Notes under the pieces: model-generated | The model's input: the letters and a program-made list of their open reading frames with translations, nothing else | What the model was told of the DNA's origin: nothing | Database searches by the model: none | Source of the DNA: Ochromonadaceae sp. CCMP2298 | Taxonomy: Eukaryota > Sar > Synurophyceae > Ochromonadales > Ochromonadaceae | Reading direction: 5' to 3' | DNA length: 13,146 bases | Assembly: GCA_026770595.1 (NCBI GenBank) | Contig: MU634089.1 | Span: 2,937-16,082 of the forward strand | Made by a program: the position numbers and the translations under genes | Shown here: positions 7,834 through 13,146 of the stretch, piece by piece | Position numbering within the stretch: the first letter of the stretch is position 1 | Layout: each line of letters opens with the position of its first letter

Positions 7834-9490
7834 TCATACGAGCCCCGAGTAGGCAGTAGGAAGCTCCATCGGCTGTCCTTTTGAGATGGACATGAAATAA
7901 TAGAAGAAGAAATCCGCCATGACCAGCAGGTGTCCCAGCTGGCTGATCAGCACGATGTACCCGGGCAGCCTAGGCGTCCGTAGACAGAATCGGATAAACC
8001 AGAGTATAAAGTTTTAGAAAAAACCCCAGTTAGAGTATGTTCGAGGGTGAAAAGACCAGATTTGGCACCAGGGGAGGATTAAAAGACGACTTTTATGGTA
8101 TTCCTACCTGGAGCCCGCGTGGTCTGAGAGCTCCTTGAAGCTGCCCAGCCAGAATATGAGCTCGAAGACCCGTGCGAAGCCTAGTGCAAACACGGTGTGC
8201 CCGATGAGCGCCTCTACGGTGCCCCCCTCCTCGGAGGCTTGCTTTTGGAACATAAATATCTGCGGGAGCATGGCGACGGCCTCGAGGTACATGGAGAGGG
8301 TCCAGCAGGTGTCGGAGAAGAACTCACGGTTGAGGGCACTGTGGGGGGTAGAATGTGAGGTGGGGTGTATGTGTAGGGTGTAGGTAGTGGGAGGGAGTAT
8401 GGGGAGTGGAGGCAGAGGATATGGTGAGATCATGTCGAGCAACGAGACATCTCCTACACCTACACCTCCCACATATCCTACATGACTTACGGGTGGAAAA
8501 CGACCGCCAGCAGCACGCAGGGGACCACCAGATAGGCGATGCCGAACTCCGCCGGGATATACAGGTTCCCAAAGCGATCGAACTTCTCAGGTTTAGGGTT
8601 TAATATTATAGTGTTGAAGGAGGAGAATTACACATTTACTGTAGTATAATTTGGTTTATATACATTTATTGTATATAGTATATAGCACGTACCTTCTCAT
8701 CGTACGTGGGCATCAGCGGCCCCAGCATCGCGTACAGCGCCAAGCACACACTCAACAGGCTCATGATCTCCACAAAGTGGTAGAACCAGTCGCCCGTCTT
8801 GTCGAATGGCAGGTATCCCTGGTGCCGCAGGATGGACAGCTGAGAGGCGTCACAATTAGACAAACCAAAGTATGAAAGGGGTTTTAGAAAAAAAACAGTT
8901 AGCGTATGCGTGTTCGAGGTGAAAAGACCAGATTTGATCCAGGGAATCATGATAAAAAAGACGTATTTTATGTAATTCGGACACCTACCAGGCGTACGAT
9001 GAACACAAGAAAGTACATCTGGAGAGTCTTGACGGACACGCCTTTGACGGACTTGGTACTCCACACGCGGAAGTTTAGCACGCCGAAGCCGAAGCAGCGC
9101 ATGAAGGAGGCGTACGTCTGAGGGTGCATGAGGATGGTAGGGAGTGTAGGGAGGGGGGGTTAGATAGGTGAGACTGCGACGCAAGTGTGCAAGCATCATA
9201 GAGCCGACTGTCAGCCCAAATGTTAGTGTCAATCATGGTGCTTGGAGGGTGGTTCGAGGGGAGGGGGGTTTGGCTCACCAGCAGGAAGGAGAAGTCGCCA
9301 CTGGAGAGGAAGTAGTAAACGGCCAGGGAGCCGGACAGGAAGGCCACCCAGACGCCGATGTTCTTCGTGTGGGTTTTGTAGGCATCCGTCAGCATGCTGG
9401 TGGAAGAAGAGGTTAGTAAGCATTGGGAATTGGGCGAGAGTTGGCATGATGTGCTTACTTCCGTGTCTCTTCAAGGTTGATTGCCTTCAT
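7834..9490 (-). CDS. ERD2: ERD2/KDEL-receptor family ER retention receptor (7 exons)
   Basis: Exons in transcription order: 9490-9459, 9396-9279, 9117-8989, 8839-8693, 8585-8491, 8338-8108 and 7969-7834. All introns are GT-AG and the frame is kept, giving about 295 residues (the fifth exon may start 3 nt later at an adjacent AG). The family is a seven-helix Golgi receptor that returns KDEL/HDEL proteins to the ER. Diagnostic stretches are STKSVKGVSVKTLQ, YLPFDKTGDW, a FLVVPT-like YLVVPCVLLA, WTLSMYLEAVAMLPQIFM, HTVFALGFARVFELIFWL and ADFFFYYFMSISKG. It is longer than the 212-residue human receptors because of an extra N-terminal region with its own hydrophobic segment (about residues 23-40), as in ERD2-like proteins of plants. 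The Arg in FIVRL and in GFAR is kept. The WIWR motif of classical receptors is FWLGS here, so cargo specificity may differ. Introns 3 and 6 are introner-family copies. Confidence 0.88.
7970..8107 (-). repeat. Introner-family intron, copy B (ERD2 intron 6)
   Basis: Read on the minus strand, this 138-nt phase-2 intron starts GTAGGAATACCATAAAAGTC. It contains CCAAATCTGGTCTTTTCACC, CTCGAACATACTCTAACTG, a T-run with CTAAAAC, and GGTTTATCCGATTC. It ends CTACGGACGCCTAG. These match copies C and D in order and spacing. Its left end has diverged most: the TGTCCGAATT block is degraded. It interrupts the codon for Arg in GSRLPGY, directly before the last exon. Confidence 0.85.
8840..8988 (-). repeat. 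Introner-family intron, copy C (ERD2 intron 3)
   Basis: Read on the minus strand, this 149-nt phase-0 intron starts GTAGGTGTCCGAATTACATA, identical to copy D over the first 20 nt and a little beyond. It goes on with ATACGTC, TTTTTTATCATGATTCCCT, CAAATCTGGTCTTTTCACCT, CGAACACGCATACGCTAACT, a T8 run, CTAAAACCCC and a TGGTTTGTCTAATT tail. It ends TGACGCCTCTCAG. It lies between FIVRL and LSILRHQ of the receptor. Confidence 0.9.
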
Positions 9491-10099
9491 ACTTGTGTGG
9501 GTGTTGGTTGAATGAATGTGCTAATTACTCATTCACGCGCTAAGCTGGTGCTTTCCAATCCTTGGAGCCGGCTCCTCGGTTTCCAGGAGTGGCAACCAGA
9601 GATGCAAGAGGAAGGAGGATTGCTGAGCAGGTCGGATCGGCTGCTTTCCTCTGCTCTCTGCGCGGTGTTCCCGTTCATTTTCCGAATTTGGGGTGCCCTT
9701 GTAGATAAAAAGGTGGGCAAGCGTGGTTTCTCTACAAACGGCGCACAAATGAGAAACGTATTTTCGTTGTGCAAACGTATTTTTGTTTCAAAATTTGTGC
9801 GCCGTTTGCAGAGAAACCACACCTGCCCCTTTTTGTTTTTGCGGGTGTGGGGAGGGGACCAAAGTTTTTTGCCTGCTTGCTGCTGTTTCAAAAGCAGTCC
9901 CAGGAGTCGTTGTGTCAAAACGAGAGAAAGAGAGAGAGAGACATCACTTGCCAGATCTCACCCTCCGCCACTCTCTTCTTGCTGTACTTTGCAGTCCAGG
10001 CGAGAGCGAGACGCCCCTCAGACCCCTCAGCAAGCGGCCCCAGAAAGCGGGTGCCGAAGTTCCACATTCGAGGCAGATTCACAGAGCAAAGAAGGAAAG
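9491..10099. promoter_or_regulatory. Bidirectional upstream region between ERD2 and IFT27
   Basis: About 610 bp separate the two divergent start codons (ERD2 ATG at 9490 on the minus strand, IFT27 ATG at 10100 on the plus strand), so both promoters should lie here. Long open frames cross it on both strands but match no family and run through the foldback at 9707-9834, so I do not call them genes. A purine tract of GA repeats sits at about 9921-9941. No TATA box is obvious. Confidence 0.4.
9707..9834. repeat. Foldback element in the ERD2-IFT27 intergenic region
   Basis: The left arm (9707-9750) and right arm (9793-9834) are near-perfect reverse complements. Paired blocks are AAAAAGG, GTGGTTTCTCT and CAAACGGCGCACAAAT. 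The loop of about 42 nt contains a direct repeat AAACGTATTTT. The structure fits a short non-autonomous foldback or MITE inserted in a promoter region. No target duplication was identified. Confidence 0.7.
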
Positions 10100-11003
10100 A
10101 TGCAGTCGGGTCTCCGGAGCATGGAGAGCAACCACAAGACGATCGTCATCCTGCGGTGTAAATTGCTCATCGTTGGTGAGTGCCCGTCGTGTTAACCTTA
10201 TGTCTCAGCAAACTAACGTGATACTCGATTTCCCCACCACTGCGATGGTTTTAGGTGACGCCTGCGTGGGAAAGACGGCCCTGTCGCAGAGCTTCATCAG
10301 CGGCGGAACCACATACCCCAAGAATTATTTGATGGTGAGCAAGAGCTATTCAGCACATCATTTGCACTCACTAACCCCCACCTTGAACACATACAGACCA
10401 TCGGCGCCGAGTTCAACGTGAAGCAGGTCCCAATCCCCGACACGAACATCGTCGTGGAGCTGTTTATCTACGACTGCGCGGGACAGTCCATCTTCAACCA
10501 ACTGGAGATGATCTCGAAGTACTACGAGAACGCCTCAGCCGTCATGACGATGTACAGCATAGCCAGCCGCGACTCCCTGCACGCCACGTCCAAGTGGATC
10601 GCCGCAGTAAAGGCTGTGCAGAACTCAGGCGTCGCGTTGATCGGAGCCTTCGTGGGCAACAAGTGCGAGTTCAGAGATGGATCGATCGACTCCCGGGCGG
10701 AGGTAGGGATGCAGGAGGGGCGGGAGAGCGCGGAGGTGCAGGGAATGGCGTACTTCGAAACTTCTGCGGCCAACAACATCAACGTCGAGGAGCCCTTCCA
10801 GTACATCGCGCACGAGTTCTACAAGAGGTCAGTTCCCTCTCACTCTATCGTGTATATCGTTTATATGACTCTATATTCCTCACCTTCCAACACAGTTCTA
10901 CTCCTAACAAACTTTACCCATTCTCTCCATTCCCTCTGTCCCCTCTGTCCCCCATCCTAGGTACGAGGACACCGTGCAGGGCGGCGGGCCTGGAGATTTG
11001 TAG
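10100..11003 (+). CDS. IFT27: Intraflagellar transport small GTPase IFT27 (RABL4), 4 exons
   Basis: Exons 10100-10175, 10255-10334, 10397-10827 and 10961-11003 join in frame to 209 residues, stop TAG at 11001-11003. IFT27 is a Rab-like GTPase of the IFT-B complex, paired with IFT25, and takes part in ciliary cargo export. The protein keeps G1 GDACVGKTAL, a TIGAEF switch region, the IFT27-typical VPIPDTNIVVELFIYDCAGQ, and ETSAANN at G5. The stretch VELFIYDCAG closely parallels VELFIFDSAG of the human protein as I recall it. The C terminus (YEDTVQGGGPGDL) has no prenylation cysteines, as expected for IFT27 rather than a membrane-anchored Rab. Two points are odd. G4 reads NKCE instead of NKxD, and the catalytic Gln of Rabs (AGQ) is present where human IFT27 has Lys. 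Introns 1 and 2 contain AACTAAC and CACTAAC branch sites. An alternative in-frame ATG lies at 10121. Confidence 0.88.
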
Positions 11004-11440
11004 AGCGGTTAGACCACCTGTACAGCATGATATATTCACCACTTTCGCCTTAAAAAATGAAGATTCCCTTTAGAACCGCCAAGAGGCACTCAGCAAGATC
11101 AACTTTTCAAATGCCGTTACTTTCAAATCCGCCGCGAATCCGCCGCCCTGAGGAGTAGGATCGGGACCGATTCCCAAGCACAAAGAGGCTCTTGTGCTTG
11201 GGAATGGGTCCCTATCCTACTTCTGGCTTCTTTTCTTCCTCTCGTGCGTGTTGTATGGCAATCTGCAGGCAGCTGCAATGAGCTCACTGTTGGCCTGCTT
11301 CTTGCACAGTTCCAGGAGTTCTACGCTTGCGTCATTCCAGAGCGCGCCTTTTCATTGACTGGAGCCAAGGAAGACCGAACAGGCAGCTGTGGCGTTCCTT
11401 TACTCGTGCACCAAGTGCAACTTCTGACGCTTTACTTCTG
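11004..11440. other. Intergenic region between IFT27 and the M16 peptidase gene
   Basis: No gene is seen here. It holds the 3' UTR of IFT27, a strong hairpin repeat (11155-11220) and the presumed promoter of the peptidase gene. The peptidase reading frame stays open upstream to an ATG at 11327. The encoded extension there is Arg/Ser-rich and would bury the signal-peptide-like segment, so I prefer the start at 11441. Confidence 0.4.
11155..11220. repeat. Near-perfect hairpin repeat with about 31-bp arms
   Basis: GTAGGAT-GGGACC-ATTCCCAAGCACAA is followed after a few bases by its reverse complement, ending ATCCTAC at 11220. Only two or three positions in the arms mismatch and the loop is tiny, so the transcript or single strand would fold into one long stem. 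It lies about 150 bp after the IFT27 stop and 220 bp before the peptidase start. Confidence 0.75.
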
Positions 11441-13146
11441 ATGGTGTTGATGCAGCTGACAGCATTGCTGTGCGTGCTCGTGCTGAGCTGCGATTCATTC
11501 CAGCTGAGGAGGAGCTTCAACTTCAACCGGCGATGTGTGCAGATGAACCGAGAGAGGGTGGCTGCAGAGACATCGGAGAAAGGGGTTTCGGCGCAGCAGC
11601 AGCAGCAAGGCAGTGTGAAGAAGTGGCTCGTGCGGTCGCTAGTTCTGGGTGGTGCTCTTGGTGTATCCTCCAGCGAGGCCAGTGCAGACGTGTCGGTTAG
11701 AGGTAGTGTGCTGGGAGGTGTTGGCACCACAGCCACCACTGCCACAGGCCCCGTGGATGCCTTCGCGGTCACCAAGAAGGCCCTCGACGACCGAGAGTAC
11801 AAGGCGTTCACGCTGCCCAACGGCCTGCGCGTAACGGTCATCTCCGACGGCAAGTCGAGCCGCTGTGCTGCGGCGCTGGATGTGCATGTGGGTGCGTACT
11901 CCCCCTCACACTTGTTCTCATAACTTATATACTTCTACTTGAGAGTCACCCCCCCCCCCCCTCTTCATCTTTACTGAGCCATCATCAATACCACCTTTAC
12001 CGAGTACTTATTGCCATACACCTCCAATATAACACCTAACCTCCAATATCATCTCCATCATCTTCAATACCACCACCCCCAATATCATACATAACCTCCA
12101 ATATCATACACCACCCCCAATATCAGGTGCTTTCTCGGACCCCCCCGAGCTGCCCGGCCTGGCCCACTTCTGCGAACACATGTCCTTCCTAGGCACCAAG
12201 AAGTACCCAAAAGAAGAAGAGTTCTCGTCCTTTCTCAGGTATGATGACTATTAATGTGTATTAATCCCACCCTCCATATGAGACACCTACCTATTAAACC
12301 CACTCCTTCTATCCTATAATGTGTATTAAACCCACCCCTATCCTATAATGTGTATTAAACCCACTCTATCCTATAATGTGTATTAAACCCACTCCCTCAG
12401 CACGCACGGGGGCAGCTCGAACGCCTATACGGACTCAGAGGACACTGTCTACGTAAGTGGCGATTGCCGCAAGGACGTAACTCACTTGTACCTCTTACCT
12501 ACCCCCTACCTCTTCCACCCTCTACCTCTACCCCTACCCCCATCCCCCCTACCTCTACCTCTTTTCAGTATTTCGACGTGAACGAAGAGCGCCTCGACGA
12601 CGCCCTCGACCGTTTCGGTCAGTTCTTCTCCGCGCCCCTCTTCACGCCCGCAGGTAGGTGTCCGAATTACATAAAATGCGTCTTTTTATCTGTCTTTTTA
12701 TCATGATTCCCTTGACCAAATCTGGTCTTTTCACCTCGAACATACGCTAACTGTTTTTTTTTTCTAAAACCCATTTTATACTGTATGGTTTATCTTATTC
12801 GGACGCCTCGCAGCCACTGCCAGAGAGCTCAACGCCATCGAGTCGGAGCACGCGAAGAATATCAACAGCGATGGGTTTAGGCTGTATCAGGTATTAATGA
12901 TAACATTTTCAGTGGCGATGAACTTGTAGTTAAAATATTACAGAATGTGTACAGTGTGCCACATATTATAATAGAGTACTGTGTACAGTATATAGTAGTA
13001 GTAGTTGTAGTTGTAGTTGTTGTAGTTGTAGTAGTAGTAGTAGTAGTAGTTGTTGTTGTTGTATATAGAGTAGTAGTAGTGGTGCTCAGGATGATACGAC
13101 TTACTAATCTTCTCTCTTAAGCGGACCGCCACCGTCGCGTGGACCG
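11441..13146 (+). CDS. IDE: Insulin-degrading-enzyme-like M16 metallopeptidase with multipartite N-terminal presequence (3' incomplete)
   Basis: Exons 11441-11891, 12127-12238, 12401-12452, 12569-12653, 12814-12890 and 13122 to the window end. M16A peptidases use an inverted zinc site HxxEH plus a distal Glu to cut short peptides inside a closed chamber. Here the site is [20 protein letters not shown] (His164, Glu167, His168) and the third ligand is Glu245 in IESEHAKN. The spacing of 77 residues from His168 equals that of human IDE (His112 to Glu189). Also IDE-like are [23 protein letters not shown] and [17 protein letters not shown]. The first 130 residues are an added leader: a hydrophobic segment (residues 4-16) ending C-D-S-F, a basic Ser/Arg-rich part, a Gln5 run, a second hydrophobic segment (62-75) and an A-S-A-D cleavage-like site at 80-83. 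The last partial exon (RTATVAWT) is the least certain. Intron 4 is an introner copy. Confidence 0.88.
12019..12126 (+). repeat. CCAATATCA-type repeats in peptidase intron 1
   Basis: The second half of intron 1 (11892-12126) is a run of diverged units of about 13-25 bp containing CCTCCAATATCAT or CCCCCAATATCAT. The last unit supplies the acceptor ATATCAG. The first half holds a C-run (about 11949-11960). No coding potential was seen. Confidence 0.65.
12239..12400 (+). repeat. Peptidase intron 2 made of a TGTATTAAACCCAC minisatellite
   Basis: After the donor, this intron contains about three near-identical units of roughly 29 bp, CTATCCTATAATGTG followed by TATTAAACCCAC, plus more diverged units before them. 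The same TATTAAACCCAC word recurs in the 3' half of copy A in the first gene (about 650-695), so the two introns share a repeat family. The acceptor is CCCTCAG. Confidence 0.8.
12654..12813 (+). repeat. Introner-family intron, copy D (peptidase intron 4)
   Basis: This 160-nt phase-1 intron starts GTAGGTGTCCGAATTACATA. It contains CTGTCTTTTTATCATGATT, CAAATCTGGTCTTTTCACCT, CGAACATACGCTAACTG, a T9-10 run with CTAAAACCCA, and TGGTTTATCTTATTCGG. It ends ATTCGGACGCCTCGCAG. The terminal blocks AGGTGTCCGAAT (12656-12667) and ATTCGGACGCCT (12797-12808) are inverted repeats matching at 11 of 12 positions. The exon immediately before the intron ends CGCAG and the intron itself ends CGCAG, which would fit a short target duplication that provides the 3' splice site. 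It splits the Ala codon in TPAATAREL. Confidence 0.92.
12994..13081 (+). repeat. GTA/GTT trinucleotide array in peptidase intron 5
   Basis: Intron 5 (12891-13121) contains about 90 bp of GTA and GTT triplets in blocks, interrupted once by a TATATAGA segment. It ends with a TTACTAAT branch-point-like sequence (13101-13108) and the acceptor TCTTAAG. The minus-strand Asn/Tyr-rich open frame across it is a by-product of the repeat. Confidence 0.85.

Noticed and set aside
8590-8602. Telomere-like GGTTTAGGGTTTA
   Set aside because: Fewer than two repeat units, located inside ERD2 intron 4 next to the acceptor. No interstitial telomere array is present.
9512-10099. Plus-strand open frame upstream of and in frame with IFT27
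   Set aside because: It would add about 196 residues to a GTPase family that has none, and it translates through a foldback repeat and a GA tract. The ATG at 10100 gives a normal IFT27 length.
11327-11440. In-frame ATG at 11327 as the peptidase start
   Set aside because: The added Arg/Ser-rich segment has no family support and would place the signal-peptide-like segment internally. It cannot be excluded without transcript data.
12938-13132. Minus-strand Asn/Tyr-rich frame
   Set aside because: It is translated from the GTA/GTT trinucleotide array in peptidase intron 5.

Overview
This window looks like nuclear DNA from a unicellular, flagellated eukaryote, most likely an alga. The genes are split by many short GT-AG introns, and several introns carry a yeast-like branch point (TACTAAC, AACTAAC, CACTAAC). 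Exons are GC-rich, while introns are AT-rich or built of simple tandem repeats. An intraflagellar transport GTPase implies cilia or flagella. A presequence on the last gene, resembling the multipartite plastid presequences of algae with complex plastids, hints at a secondary plastid. The exact lineage cannot be read from the sequence.

Five protein genes can be modelled. (1) 1-1010 (+): the 3' end of an unrecognised protein with one predicted membrane segment. (2) 2041-7187 (+): a nine-exon inositol polyphosphate 4-phosphatase (INPP4-like) of about 1285 residues, with PH, C2 and CX5R phosphatase parts. (3) 7834-9490 (-): a seven-exon ERD2/KDEL-receptor-family protein of about 295 residues. (4) 10100-11003 (+): a four-exon IFT27 (RABL4) small GTPase of 209 residues. 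(5) 11441-13146 (+): the first six exons of an insulin-degrading-enzyme-like M16 metallopeptidase, running off the window end. Genes 2 and 3 are convergent; genes 3 and 4 are divergent across about 610 bp. The genes do not form a pathway, although phosphoinositide turnover, secretory retrieval and ciliary transport are all membrane-traffic functions.

The most interesting signal is a family of four related introns (412-722, 7970-8107, 8840-8988, 12654-12813) in three different genes. Each copy lies in the sense direction of its host gene, so two are on the minus strand. They share the donor-side sequence GTAGGTGTCCGAATTACATA, an internal core and a 3' end GGACRCCT. The 5' and 3' ends are inverted repeats of each other. 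This is the signature of introners: DNA-transposon-like elements that create introns on insertion.

The intergenic DNA also holds several foldback or MITE-like inverted repeats (1449-1591, 1598-1737 with TTAA ends, 9707-9834, 11155-11220), a duplicated copy of the first gene's 3' end (1111-1257), and an unexplained minus-strand open frame (7108-7536) between the two convergent genes. No rRNA, tRNA or CRISPR array was seen.
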